Assembly (NCBI RefSeq): GCF_030272615.1
Contig: NC_081409.1
Location: forward strand, 880,744,220-880,808,219
Source of the DNA: Cryptomeria japonica
Lineage: Eukaryota > Streptophyta > Pinopsida > Cupressales > Cupressaceae
Length of the DNA: 64,000 nucleotides
Reading direction: 5' to 3'
In this document: positions 33,291-46,189 of the stretch, in pieces
How positions within the stretch are numbered: the first letter of the stretch is position 1
Layout: each line of letters starts with the position of its first letter
Notes under the pieces: model-generated
Database searches by the model: none
Told to the model about the DNA's origin: nothing
The model's input: the letters and a program-made list of their open reading frames with translations, nothing else
Made by a program: the position numbers and the translations under genes

Positions 33291-36200
33291 ATGCCTATTG
33301 AAACAAGGTCAAAATCTAAGAAGATGGGCGAACCAACATATCAACCCATTGACAACGTATCAAACTCACAGTTTCAACCTAATCAAACATTACAAATTGA
33401 AGGTTCGTCAAACACATCGTTGCCACAATATGGAATGATTCAACTTGGACAACCTCCATTATATGAGCCAGTGTTTGTACCCATGAAACTAGGATATGGG
33501 AGTGTTCCACCAATGCCAAGGGAAAATGCACCTTTTGACTAGAATCAATTGAACCTGCAACATGAAATTCAAACTCAAACGTTACATGAGGAACAAACTC
33601 TTTCACAAGGATTTGGTTCAGATCAAGGCATTCAACAAGAAATAAATCCAAATGTTTTACCAGATTCTTCATCAAATTCTGATGCTTCCGATGATATTGA
33701 TATGTTCCTTAAAGATCCAAAGTTGACAAAAAAGATGGATAAATTCTTGAACAAGGTCTTTAAGATGTTTCAACAAAAATATCTTGATATGATGAGTAAT
33801 GTGACCTCCTTAGATGAGCAAATTAATGTGCAAAAACAACAAGGTGGTGAGCTGTTAAGTTTCTCTCCACATCCAAACAAAGAAAATGTGCAACAAGAAC
33901 CTCAACACACCTTGATGAGTAAACGTGCTTCAAAACGTTGATAGTGACTATCCCACAAAAGTCACCATTTGAAACAATAAACAATCCATTATTTAATACA
34001 ACACCTTTAACACAAGATCAAATGATGGCCACACAAATGTTGACAGCTTTCCCTCAATGAGAAATGATTCCTCGAATAATTACAAGTGGATCAAAATCTA
34101 AGATGCAAGAAAGCTTTACAACTGGAATGCCTGATCTTACAAATGTTCAAAACAATCTACAATGCAACAAAGTTTATATGTCCCATCAAGTTCAATGTGT
34201 TTGGCAAATACTCAAGTACCTGTTATGCAAAATATTGTGACAGATCCTTCGATAGTGGCAACACAAAGAGCCACAAATAGTGGTGTGCACCAACAACAAG
34301 TGTTGCAACAATTGAGGAATGCACAAAAGGCACAATCGAATGCACAAACAAGCAATGCACAACAACAACAATATTACATTCAACAACATGTTGCATTGTC
34401 CTCTGCACCATTACAAGTTAATTCAAACTTGCAACCACCACAATGGATTGGACAAACAACACAGCAAGTCAATGCAAGTGCCATCCCCCATCTCAAGGAG
34501 AAACAATAGAAACTTCCCAAACAAAGTTTTTTGCAAATGATGGGATTTACATTAGGACAACAACAGTTGGCACAAAGTTAGCAAATTCTGATTCGTCAAC
34601 ATCAACCACAACATGTGCCTCAATATGGGCTAGGAAAAACAAATTATCATACATCACAACCACAACTGATGTCCATGCAATATCAACAACACCCTCAACT
34701 GCAATATCAACCAAGGCTACAAATGATGATCCCACCACAAGAGGCATAGCAAAAGGGTCAATGTTAAGATATGGCACAACCACAGCAACAAGAGTTGTAT
34801 CAAGAACTTTATATGCCAGAGACACCAAAGACAACAATTTTAGAGCATCAACAACTAATGGAGAGCATGATGTATCGACAAAGAACACACCCAAGAGTGA
34901 ATGATGAACTTCCAAAATCTTTGCTACCTGACACATTTGCACAATAGCTTGAGAAGTTGCAATGACAAGTCGATGCATTGGAAACCAAAGGGACAGAAAT
35001 TATACATAGATGAAGACTTATGTCCTAATCTATTTGACAAGAGCCTGTACATGCCCCCCTTTCCTGAGCATTTTTAGGCACCTAATTTTGAGAAATATAA
35101 AGGGAACGGCAATCCAAAAGACCATATTTGAGCATTTTTTGCAGCATGTACTGAAGTGAGCTATGAGGAAACATATTTGATGCACTTATTCGCACGAAGT
35201 CTCATAGGACAAGCCATGGATTGGTATTCGCATTTACCAGGGAACATAAAGACATGGTCAAAATTGGCTCAAAAGTTTATATCTCACTTTGCATTCAACA
35301 TTGACAGTGAAGTGACCATCTCAGATTTATGCAACACCAAGCAAAAGTAAGGTGAACCATTAGTGACTTTCTTGCAAAGATGGCGAAGCTTGTATAGTCG
35401 TTCTTCCCTAGATATACCTGAAGAACAACAAGTGAACTTATTTATTCAAAATTTGGTCCCAGAAATGATGTATGAGCTCAAATTGAAAAGTCCTAGTACC
35501 ATTGAGAAGCTCAATAAGAAAGGGATGAATATTGAAAGTGCTCTTGTAGCTAAGGGACTCATTAAACTCAACAAAGGCAGTGATAACACAAACAACTCAG
35601 GGGAGAAAATTAGATTTTGGTACAAAAACAAGAATGTCACTAATGATGGAGTTGTCGATGCAAGAGCAATGAATGCAAATCAACCCATGTTCATGATAAA
35701 GAAATTGAGTGCTCCTAATATGTTGGCTATGCAACAAAATCTGACACAAGCAAACAATGTTACTCAACAGCTGCAATACCAACAGTATAATCAACAACAA
35801 GGTCAGCAACAAAACTAGCAACAAAAACCTTTTAGATCAAGGGATGGGCCTCCTCGACAGTTTACACCATTGGGAGATCCTATTGAGTTAGTAATGAAAC
35901 AATTAATACAAGCAAATTTTATCAAGTTACCAGATGTCAAGGAAGAACCATTGGTAAAGCCGCATTGGTGGAATGATAATGCATATTGTGAATACCATCG
36001 GTCAAAAGGACATAAAACCGCATCGTGTTTTCAATTGAAACATATGATTCAAGACTTGTTAGATCAAGGAGTAATTGAGGTAGACCCACCCAATGCAACC
36101 TCTAACACTGATCATACAATTTTCAAAACTCCTTTGCTTGATCATGACAAGGGCAAAGCATCTTCTTCAAACTCTACCCAAACAGCGAATATTAATTATG

Positions 36201-36310
36201 CAAATACTAGGTATAACAATATCATCAATTATTTTAGAGCATCAAATGAGTATGTTTCCACCATAAGAATAAAGGGACAAGGTCCTTCTTGCGCAGTCAC
36301 CACTCGTTGA
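33291..36310 (+). pseudogene. Tat gag relic
   Basis: The ATG at 33291 opens MPIETRSKSKK, a familiar start for such gags. An N-terminal low-complexity part is followed by a Gln-rich stretch (34160-34900), where many CAG-position stops occur. The retrotransposon Gag domain is at about 35090-35540, with AMDWYSHLPGNIKTW and a NLVPEM segment. A Cys/His knuckle typical of Tat/Athila gag, YCEYHRSKGHKTASC, is at 35983-36027. Gag would form the virus-like particle and bind the RNA. The frame is broken by TAG at several expected Gln codons, plus frameshifts around 33940-34500 and 35350. Confidence 0.85.
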
Positions 36311-36639
36311 TCCAAAATAGTCTTGAAAGGAGTTCCTGTAATTCCTCCAAAATCAACTCCTACGAGTTAGTATAATCTCCTAGATCATCTCGGAAAGACA
36401 CCTGCACAAATATCAATTCTTGAGTTGTTGAAAATGTCCCCTATGCATCGCACAGTCCTAGATAAAGCTTTAACTAAGTCCACTGTCCCGACAGACATTG
36501 ATGCTGACCAGTTTCAAGCCTGAATTGGACATCTAGTTGTTTCCCAACATGTTGCCTTTTCTGATAACGATATTTCCCCTGATAAGCTCTCTCATAATGA
36601 ACCTTTACATCTTGAAGTCTTTGTCCATAATTGCAAGAT

Positions 36640-36990
36640 CCGATGAGTCTTGATAGATGGTGGAGCAACCTTGAGAGTAGTCATTGGTCTTGGTTATATA
36701 GAAAATGACATTGATTCTTCCAAAAGAATAACAATCAAAGCATATGATGATGCTGAGCACCCATCTAAAGGGGTAATTTCATTGCCTATCAGAGTAGGTC
36801 CAGTGATAGAAAACACTTTCCTATAGGTCCTAGACCTCGATCTCCCTTACAATATGATTCTTGGTGGTTCGTGGATTCACGCAATGAAATTAGTTCCATC
36901 TACTTACCATCAGTGTTTAAAATATCCTTACAATGGGACTGAGATAACAATTCCAGGAGATCGTAATCCATTTCAATTTTGTGCTAATCT
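36640..36990 (+). pseudogene. Tat aspartic protease relic
   Basis: VLIDGGAT, with the catalytic Asp at 36656-36658, is followed by a conserved NMILGGSWIH segment at about 36850-36880. This matches the retropepsin layout of Tat/Athila elements (DGGA/DGGS motif). A TAG interrupts the frame near 36825. Confidence 0.78.
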
Positions 36991-38240
36991 AAAGGATTCC
37001 CTGCAGCAACAAGTCTCAGTCAATAGAGAGGCCCACTCACATAATTATCTGGATCCTAATGAGTTGTTAGATGCTATCAAAGGAAAATTGAAGATACAGG
37101 ACCAAGGATGCAAAGAGTATTCAATGGCTCAAATATTCCTCATTGGGAATTTACCAATATCTCCAAAATCACATGGCAAACCACATTTGTTGCAAAAGGA
37201 ACCTACGATAGTCATTCAATATCAACCCCCCACTACATTTACAAAATGGGGTGAACTTAACAAGGAAACTTTGGATGATGATGTAATAGATTGGCTTTAT
37301 AAGGATCAAACTGATACACCACCTATCAAGTTGCTAGTGGAGCGGTATGGAAAAGGGTTTACTATATTGTAGAAAAAGGGATATGATAGCTGTAGTGGTT
37401 TGGGCCCTGATAAGAATGGAAGACTAGAACCTATTATACCTAAGATGCAACATCCAACTTTAGGGTTAGGTTTTGTACCATTGCGAATTGGAACCTCATC
37501 TACCAAAGTGACCACATGTGGAAAGGGGCATGACTTTGATGATGAAATAACACCTGAGGATACCCAACCTAAAATTGATTCCAATGAATGGGAGTGGAGT
37601 TCTTTTTCTTCTAGCTCCTATGCCCTTGAAAATGTTTTCCTTGACCCTGATGATTTGCCCATGGAAGACAAACATGAAATAACTTCCCCTCCCAAAATGT
37701 GTCCTAATGCTTGGTTAGAGTCATTCTGGGACCCAAGCTTCAAATCAGATATGAGCAGTTCAGATAGCGATACCATGGACATTCTTATCCTTACCATCTC
37801 GGCCCTAAATCTCCTTGAAACTAATGATGACATACCCCTTCTCTATCCACAGCTTATCCAACATGACCAACAAGAACCACTCAAATTGGATTGTTTTCAA
37901 AATGACAAAGCAATTGCAAAATTCCTTGGACTATGGGAAGGCATACCACAAGGTGATCATAAGGCAGGGTTTGCTATTGATTTAGATTCCACAACATATT
38001 TTGGGGAGTCAACTCCATCTTCTAGTCATAAAAATAATAAAGAAAAAGAAAAAGTAAAAAATCAAAAGAATGGGTCTTTGACTGAAAATCATAAGGCACT
38101 CTCTGACCATGGAAAAGTAAAAATAAAAGACATACCTACGGGTGAAAACCTCTTTGAGGTGCCCAAAGGTGGAAGATTGGACATACCCTCATCAAGTCAG
38201 GATAAATCAACATTGCTTGTGGAAATGGCCAAAGAGATAA
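36991..38240 (+). pseudogene. Linker between protease and RT, G-patch-like motif
   Basis: The frame is mostly open here (36854-37372, then 37400 onward). Around 37375-37490 there is a Gly-rich GYDSCSGLG...PTLGLGF arrangement that recalls a G-patch RNA-binding motif, as found next to protease in some retroelements. The match is weak and partial. The rest is acidic, Ser-rich linker (SSFSSSSYALEN, DMSSSDSDTMD). Confidence 0.5.
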
Positions 38241-39250
38241 ATCTAGGTAAACCTGACAACCCTAAGGTCATTCATTTTGCTGCTTCTGTATCAAAACAAG
38301 AAAAGATAGATTTTGTCAATTTCTTTCTTGAGAAGAAGATCAATTTTGCATGGTCTTATGCAGATATGCCCGACCTTGATCCAGAATTAGTCCTTCATCA
38401 TTTGCCATTAAAATTAGATGCCAAACCCATCAAACAAAAACTCAGAAAGATGCATCCCAAGGTGGCCCTCTTAGTCAAAGTACAACTCAAAAAATTATTA
38501 GATGTGGGCTTTATCAGACCAATTGATTATGCAGATTGGATTTCAAATTTGGTACCAGTTAGCAAAGTAACTGGGGGCATAAGAATCTGTATGGATTTTA
38601 GGGATCTCAATAAAGCATGCCCTAAAGATTACTTTCCATTGCCGAATATAGACATCATAGTTGACATGACTGTCAGATATGAGATGCTATCATTGATGGA
38701 TGGTTTTTCCGGATATAATCAAATTCACATTGCTCCTGAAGATCAACATAAGACTGCATTCACATGTGCAAGGGGTACCTACTACTAGAATGTGATGCCT
38801 TTTGGCCTTAAAAATGCTAGAGTAACATATCAAAGAGCTATGACAATGATTTTCCATGATTTTATGCATACTTTGATGGAAGACTATGTTGATGACCTAT
38901 TATGCAAATCCATCACAAGAGATAGTCATCTAGCCATCCTTGGCCCAATCTTTGATCAAATGGAAACCTACAAGCTCAGACTCAACCCAAAGAAATGTGT
39001 CTTTGGTGTCACAGCCGGTAAATTGTTAGGGTACATTGTTTCTCATAGAGGCATCGAAGTAGACCCTAAAAAAGCTAAAGCAATAACGGATATGCCTCCT
39101 CCTCCCAATCTCCATCAACTAAGAAGTCTGCAAGGGAAGTTACAGTCAATCCGCCAGTTTATAGCTCAATTGGCAGACAAATGTCATCCTTTCCAACATT
39201 TATTGCATAAAGGTGTCACTTTTAAATGGACTGAGCAATGTCAATCAGCA
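38241..39250 (+). pseudogene. Tat reverse transcriptase relic
   Basis: Gypsy RT motifs occur in order: QLKKLLDVGFIRP, GGIRICMDFRDLNKACPKD, MSLMDGFSGYNQI-like text (LSLMDGFSGYNQIHIAPED), MPFGLKNA, and the catalytic YVDD box at 38885-38896. The thumb/connection follows with KCVFGV and LGYIVSHRGIEVDP. A TAG at 38787-38789 splits the frame just before the MPFGLKNA box, where Trp is usual. The catalytic aspartates are still present. Confidence 0.92.
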
Positions 39251-39720
39251 TTTCAAACTCTCAAGGATTATCTGATGTCGCCACCTATTCTAATGCCTCC
39301 TATAGTAGGGAAGCCATTCATATTGTATATCTCTGCAACTGAAATGACACTGGGAGTTCTCTTAGCCCAACAGGATGAGAAAGGCAAAGAATGGGCTATT
39401 TATTATATCAGTCGGACACTAGTGGGCTATGAACTGAATTATTCAACTATTGAATGAGCATGTTTAGCAGTGGTATTTGCAACATAGAAGCTTTGACACT
39501 ATATGTTAAATCATTAGACATTGCTACTTGCAAAAATTGATCCCTTGAAATACTTGCTTAGTAGGGCAGCTTTGACAGGTCGCTTGGCAAAGTGGGTTAT
39601 GATCCTAAGTGAGTTTGATATTGAGTACATTGAGAGAAAGGCAATAAAAGGAAAAATCATAGCAGATCAACTTGCGAAGGCACCTATTCCTGATGATCAT
39701 CCAATGTTGACTGATTTTCC
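39251..39720 (+). pseudogene. Tat first RNase H relic
   Basis: After RT come FILYISATEMTLGVLLAQQD and AIYYISRTL, where the usual catalytic Asp of the first motif reads Ala-Thr. Then ELNYSTIE, with TGA, TAG and TGA codons at 39456-39500, and KWVMILSEFDIEYI. The layout is that of the RT-linked RNase H, probably inactive even before the stops. Confidence 0.82.
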
Positions 39721-39734
39721 AGATGAATCAGTCT

Positions 39735-40145
39735 TTGCTGTCACATCTTCTAATGAATGGAAATTATATTTTGATGGATCCCATACCAAATTTGGGTCAG
39801 TGGTAGGTATTTTATTTGTAACCCCTCAAGGTGATGCTATTCCAAAATCCTACAGAATAACTTTCCATTGTACCAATAATATTGTAGAATATGAAGCTTT
39901 GGTCATAGGACTCCGAGTAGCGATCCAATGGAACAATACACATTTGCAAGTCTATGGAGATTCCCAGTTAGTCATCCATCAAGTGAATGATGACTATGAA
40001 ACAAAGGATGAAAAGCTTCTTCCCTACAAGCATATGGTGGATTTCTTCAAGACAAAATTTACTGATATCCATTTTAGTCAAGTTCCAAGAATACAAAACA
40101 AGTCAACAGATGCTATGGCAACTATTGCTTCCATGTTAAATATGC
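39735..40145 (+). pseudogene. Second (archaeal-like) RNase H of Tat element
   Basis: EWKLYFDGSHTKFGSVVG starts the domain with the first catalytic Asp. IVEYEALVIGLRVA carries the catalytic Glu, and LQVYGDSQLVIHQVN the next Asp. FSQVPRIQNKSTDAMATIAS closes it, with the Asp of the final motif. This extra domain is the hallmark of the Tat clade and is fully readable here inside the open frame 39521-41203. Confidence 0.92.
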
Positions 40146-40399
40146 CCCACAATATGGACAAATGTGAATTTTTGGTCGAACAATTGCTTGTCCCTTCTTT
40201 TGAAATTTTGATAGCAGATGTGATGTGTGTTCTTGTTGGTCCTAATTCCCCAAGGTACAATGACATCTATCAGTATCTGAAATCCCACACCTTACCACCT
40301 AACCTTTCCTCTAACCAACGCCGAGCCTTCATACGCCAAACTGCCAAATATGTCATCATCGCAGATACCCTTTATCGTCGTTCCTTTGATCACACCCTC

Positions 40400-41512
40400 C
40401 TCAGGTGTTTGTATTCTGACAAGGCGCAAATGGCTTTACGCGAGGTTCATGATGGTATATGTGGGGTCCATTTCAATGGTCTGAGTCTAGCTAAAAAGTT
40501 GGTTCATGCTGGATATTATTGGCCCACTATGGAAAAGGATGCTCATGATTTTGTCAAGAAATGCTACAAATGTCAAATACACAAAAATTACATTCATGCA
40601 CCAACCCAAGAACTTCACTCTGTCATATCTCCATGGCCCTTTTCTCAATGGGGATTGGATCTTATTGGCAAGATTCACCCGACATCTGCAAATGGACACA
40701 AATTCATCATCACAGCCACAGAATACTTCACAAAATGGATCGAGGCTATCCCTATGACCTATATCACTGGTGTTCAAATTTCAAGGTTTCTACTAAATTA
40801 TATCATATGTAGATATGTGGTTCCCCTTGCAATAGTCATAGATAATGGCCGTCCATTCAAAAATAAAGATGTCAAGGAACTCTGTGACAAATTTTGCATC
40901 CAACACCATTTCTCTAGTCCTTATTATCCACAAAGTAATGGTCAAGCTGAAGCATCAAATAAAACCATCATTAAGATCTTGAAAAAGGTTGTCAATGACG
41001 TTGGTCACGATTGGCATGTACAGTTGAATCCAGCACTATGGGCTTATCGCACTTCCATCCGCACACCTATTGGCGCAACACCTTATTCCTTGGTGTATGG
41101 TGTGGAAGTCATTTTACCTTTGGAAGTGGAAATTCCCTCTTTGCATGTTTCCCTACAACATTTGATTGATGATGAGATGCATAGAGTCTCTATGCTGCAT
41201 TAGCTTGAAATGTTAGATGAGAAATGTCAGACAACCCTAACACATTTGCATGCATATCAAAACCGTCTCCGTCGCTCTTATAATAAGAAGGTCAAAGGGA
41301 AACACTTTGAAGTGGGAGATTTGCTCCTAAAGGCAAACCCAAAGAATACACAATCTACTGACATCATCAAAGGAAAATTTGAGCCTAATTGGGTTGGGCC
41401 TTTCATAGTTACTGCAACCTATGGTCTGGGGGCATATCAGCTTGCAACCCTAGACAGTGAACCTCTGTTAGATCCTATAAATAGCATGCACCTTCAAAAG
41501 TACTGGGCATAG
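40400..41512 (+). pseudogene. Tat integrase relic
   Basis: The zinc-binding HHCC region reads REVHDGICGVHFNGLSLA and CYKCQIH. The catalytic core has Asp in WGLDLIGKI, Asp in IVIDNGRPF, and Glu in NGQAEASN, so D-D-E is visible. The C-terminal part (41210-41512) has GDLLLK and a GPF motif at 41396-41404 (NWVGPFIV). There is no chromodomain, as expected for Tat. A TAG at 41201-41203 splits the frame. Integrase would join the DNA copy to the chromosome. Confidence 0.92.
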
Positions 41513-43480
41513 TTTTTTCTTTCAGCAGTTCTTCAATATGATCTTAAAAAAATACAAAAAAATCAAAAAAGTGAAAAATACAAAAAAACAAAAAAAAAAG
41601 TGAAAAATTGAAAAACAAAAAGTAAGTAAAGAAAAATCATTCGCCCTCTAGTGAAAACTTGGCAAACAGGCACTTTGGGCAAGTACCATGGTGAAAACCT
41701 GGTAAACAGGCACCATGTGTAAAAGACTATTGCTCCATTATCTATCATGACCCCTAGCTATACTTTCCCCCATGCAGGTTTATCACACTTATCCTTGCCC
41801 TGACCCAATGTCCTGTTCTAGGCCTGTGATTGGTCAACATCATTGTCTTGCATACTCAGGTTTCCAGTCCTTGTGCATATGTTTCGGTCTTGGTCGCTGT
41901 ATCTGTCTTTCAAATTTTCATTGGGTGTGTGCTCCTTGTCATGATCAATTACTGGAGTTTTTCTTACCAAATAATGTCTTGAAATAATCCCAAAAAAAAA
42001 CCAAATAATGTCCTGAAATAATCAAAAAAATTGAAAAAATCCTGAAAACATTCAAAAACATCAAAAAAATCATGTGTTCATTTTCAGCTAAAATGTCCTG
42101 AAAAAATCCCTAAAAATCATATAATGTCTTGAAAAAATCCCTAAAAATCATATAATGTCCTAAAAAAATCCCTAAAAATCAAATACTGTCCTGAAAAAAA
42201 TCCCTAAACAGTCATATAAAGAACTAAAAAACGAACAAAATAAAAAATAAAAAATTTCAAAACATCAAAATCCAAAAACAATTCCTTTGGCATTTTTTGC
42301 ATTTTGTCAATAAATGGTCCCCTTTGAGCATAGACAGATCGCTGAGCATACATCCAATGACAATCAATCAAATATTGCGCTTTCATGAAATCATGCATTA
42401 ATAGATGAACTTTTCAATCAAACCAGGTATTCAAACTGATCAAAGTTGTCATGTCAATCACTCAAATATCATTTGTCTTTGTCATTATTATCATGGGTCT
42501 TATACAGGGTGTGGTATACTCAAAACCAGACTGTGTCCTTTCTTAGACGGGGTCCCGCATTCCCTGAAACCAGATAGCATGATCATTCTTGTTTTCCACT
42601 TTTGACAATGACGATCAGACTATTTGTTTGACTTGGTTAAATTTGTGCATCTTATCTTTTTATTGATTTATCTTTGGCTTTGATCATGTTCCTATGTTGC
42701 TCGAGGATGTCACTGAGTGATTTAGAGTGACCGGGATGGTTCATGGTCCCTTTCTTTTTTTTGTGTGTTTGTTGTTTGTGGAATGTTTGTCACAAACTGG
42801 GGCAACTATATCATTGGGTGTCTGTGATAAGTACATTTGCTTTGTGAACAACGCACATACCTTGACCCTTGATGTATGCACCCTAGGATGCTTCACTCAT
42901 TCCTTGTGTGTGATGTGTCTGTCTTTTTCACAAGGGGTTGCATTCCAGCTCTGGCCTTCAATGCCATGATGCTCTGCATCCACTTTGCTACATTAAATAA
43001 AGGTTCTCACCTACTTATTTGCATTTGCGAAAGCAATTTTTCCTTCATCTTTAACTGTCCTCTATCTAATTTCTTCTTACTAACATTTCTTCCATCAATC
43101 TGGGTAGTTCGTTCAGTTTAGTTCTCTGATCTCCAAAAACATAAGTTGCATCCTGCATTCATTGATTCGTACATTTGCATTATATCAAGTCCATACAAAA
43201 GCATTTTATCCATTTCATCTCTTAAATGCATCCAAAACCATAAACACCATTCATACATGTTCCAAAGATAGTACATAGACAGTGCATAAGACATCCATAC
43301 ATGGAAAGTAAACATAAGCCATAACACATTGCATCCCATCATATAGCTGCATATCATATTATATATCAAAACAATATCGGAGTACAAAATTGGACTGTCT
43401 GTCCTATGTAAGGCCCGCAAGCTAAGTACATAATGTCAAATGTCCCTGTCATAAGGAGCACATGCCTCTATCACTGGGTG
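41513..43480. other. Noncoding 3' internal region of Tat element
   Basis: No gene is seen. Two near-repeats of gtgaaaac(c/t)tgg(t/c)aaacaggca occur at about 41655 and 41690. A degenerate ~30-bp repeat (ataatgtc(c/t)tgaaaaaatccctaaa) spans about 41965-42215. Several short plus-strand frames (42405-43121) look random. Confidence 0.55.
41965..42215 (+). repeat. Approximately 30-bp A-rich minisatellite
   Basis: At least five imperfect copies of the aatgtcctgaaaaaatccct type, with strong A-richness. Confidence 0.7.
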
Positions 43481-43489
43481 CTCCCTCTG

Positions 43490-45337
43490 TCTTACTCATC
43501 CTTGCTATGTCTCGAGGATGAAGCCCCTCCTATTCTTGGTCCTGGTTGTGGTGGTCTCCTAGGTCCACTCACCCCCTTGTTGCTCACTGACCTCTGAGAG
43601 CATTGCCTACTCTCTGTCCTCGATCATGACCAATATGATGCTACTCGCTACTCTGGTGGAACTGCACTCTCATATAAAGTCCTAAAATGGTGCATCTCAT
43701 CTCCAGCTTCTAATAACATCTGTGCCATCTCACATGCACTAGCATCCCTAATCGACCCAACATACTCAGTCACTCTCTACTCTACTTGTTGTGCCTGGGC
43801 TATAACTATATCTCAAGTCACTATCAGCCTAGCTATCTTTGCTCTATACCTGTTCCTCTCAGCTGACCACTAATCTTGTTCTGTCCTCAAGATAGCATTC
43901 TGTCCCTCTAATGTGGCAATGTAATCATGCTGAATCGCTATGGTGGCCCTGCATATCTCCATCTCCTCTATGCTAGCTAACTCTTGCCCTATGGGTATAT
44001 CCTACAATGCCTCATGATCTACTGGATCTAGCTCATCTCACTGCATGCACCTAGGACTCTCCTCATCCCCCTCATCCTCATCCTCTCCCTCCTCATCCTC
44101 TCCCTCCTCATCATCTCCATCCTCATCATATCCCTCCTCATCATTTCCCTCCTCATTATCTCTATCCTCATCATCTTCCTCCTCCTCTCCAATGAGTGGG
44201 AAGTCCTCTTGTCTCCTAGGTACCGGAATATTAGGATTCGTCAATGGCACTGGCCATCATCATGTAAACCATCGCTCATACTCCTCTGTCATCCCAGCAT
44301 CTGCAACATCTGATCTCCAATCCCACTGTCTCTGTTGTAGTTGTGTGAAGTCAGTATATGCTATGTGTGGCTAAATCATCCTCCTCCATTGACTCGTCTC
44401 TCTGTGAGATTGGGAAAAGTGTGCAGTCCCTATTGATACATCCTGCCTCTCTCCAAATTGTCATCTGACTCTCTCTAGCGATTCATTGGTCATCCAATCA
44501 GGTATCTCTCCTGTCGGCAATACTGTAGCTCACCACTATCATCTAACCATCCAGGGAAATCATGATATGGCCTCCATGTAAATCTCTCAGCCTATCTAGC
44601 TCATGTCACCAATACAATATGTATCTAAATGGACCCTATCTCAGCACTCTCCCATAGCAATATACATATGGTTGATGTGGTACTACCTGTCTCTTTGCAA
44701 TTAGCCAACATATGGCTATATGTTCAAATGCCCATACCTGTAAAAGTGTGACCCCACAACTCAAAGTCTGTACCCTCTGATATGCTATCTGATACAACTG
44801 AAAATATAGCATGGCAAACACACATGGTCCCCATGCATATATAGTCCCCTCTATCGCCATCTTCTCTAACACTCTTCCCCATCCAAGAGGGAATCCATGT
44901 CCTTGTTTGTCACCTGCTAATAGGCATGCCATAACCACTGCTATCACCACATATCACTGATCATACTCTATTGCCATGGTCTTCCAATGGATATCCCTCT
45001 CTATGATATCAAGGTCATCTACGTCACACTCGAATAATCTACACAAAGAGTCTCTCCCTATCACTGGGTCATACACCACCATCTCCCCATGAATTGGAAT
45101 GTGGAGGATACGCCACACGTCCTCTAGTGTCACAATTGCCTCTCTAGTCGAAAGATGAAAAGAGGAAGTCTCTAAATGCCATCGCTCGACCAATGTGGTG
45201 AGAAGTCCTATGTTTGCCCTAATCTCAGGAATGTACGTAATATAGTATAATCCAAGTCTTGCTAAGGTATCTTTCTCCATACTCCTGAGTCTGTGTCGCA
45301 ACATGAAGCAGTCAGGTTTGTTCTCCCGCGCGATCAA
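43490..45337 (-). pseudogene. Antisense plant mobile domain (PMD)-like gene in Tat element
   Basis: The minus frame runs from ATG 45337 to 44636 with a single TGA at about 44954-44956, where Trp fits. It shows the PMD core: LGLYYITYIPEIRANIGLL, LVERWHLETSSFHLS, AIVTLEDVWRILHIPIHGE, MVVYDP, GFPLGWGRVLE, IYAWGPC and TLLQVWAFEHIAI. PMD proteins (MAIN, MAIL1) act in the nucleus in silencing and meristem maintenance, and copies are known in plant TEs. A second part reads YTDFTQLQQRQWDWRS. A long acidic tail (EEEEDDEDRDNEEGNDEEG at 44195-44139) follows, through frameshifts. It lies opposite to gag-pol, between pol and the 3' LTR. A related relic at 980-3110 suggests that the arrangement is a family trait. 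Confidence 0.85.
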
Positions 45338-46175
45338 TGGATACTATCAACTCTGCATCACAATTGGGGCACAATTTGTCAGTTTTAGGGTTTTCTCCTA
45401 AGGGCTACATTTCCTTGTTTCATGCACCAATCAGGGTTTTTTTTTAATCTATTTTGACCTATCCTACCCTTATCCCTCTTTTCGGGATCATCCACGCACT
45501 GCTTTTGGTCAAATTAGTGTACTAAGTGCACAATTGCGCTTGTGTACCATGTCTTGCACTTGTGTAGCATTAAGCTGTGCTTGTGTACCTTACATAGACG
45601 TAGAACATCATTACACAGGCACAAAATGCGCCCACACAGGCACAAGTCTCCCTTTTTCCCTCCCCTATGGGCCCCGCAGTGTCCCGCAATCAAGCAAAAT
45701 GCATGAAATTGACAATATGGGTTTTTGAGCTACATACCACTGCTCCTGCATCGTCTGGTCATCTGTAGGTGTATACATGTTCCCCAAGGTGATCTGTCAT
45801 TGGAATGTTCATCATCTCTTTGCAAGGGTCCTTTTCTTAAGCAACAACTCCTCCACTTTGGCTAGTGCAAATGAACTCTTTTCATTATCCTTGTCTCTTA
45901 CATAGATTTTTGTCAGTACCTAGATGGACGTGCATACTCTCCATCTTATGATGGTCGTGGTCTTTTGCGCCTTCCACTACTTGTAATTTTTGCATCCGAC
46001 CTCTGATTTTTGATCCGTTCAAACCTATCATCTTCTATCATTCTTATCGATCACTTGGCCTCTTTTCTAGATTTTTTCCGGCCAATTCCTCAAGGGGGCA
46101 TGCATATGTCATTATTATTATTTGGGGCATTTTCATTATTGTTCTTTGAAACAACGCTTAGAATCTCACTGTCTC
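45338..46175. other. Region between PMD start and 3' LTR
   Basis: It would hold the promoter and 5' UTR of the antisense PMD gene. No TATA box stands out. It contains repeated tgtgcttgtgta / cacaggcacaa words around 45535-45650. No other gene is seen. Confidence 0.4.
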
Positions 46176-46189
46176 AAAGAGGGGCAAAA
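46176..46189 (+). promoter_or_regulatory. Polypurine tract of Tat element
   Basis: aaagaggggcaaaa sits directly before the TG of the 3' LTR and is the likely plus-strand primer site. Confidence 0.85.

Noticed and set aside
36290-36640. Separate gene between gag and protease of Tat
   Set aside because: The text reads as the decayed gag-protease linker in the same direction. The minus ORF at 36474-36668 is its shadow.
41772-43121. Envelope-like ORF downstream of Tat integrase
   Set aside because: The plus-strand frames are short, share no frame and show no signal peptide plus transmembrane layout.
44045-44374. Ser/Pro-repeat ORF on the plus strand
   Set aside because: It is the reverse of the acidic tail of the antisense PMD relic.
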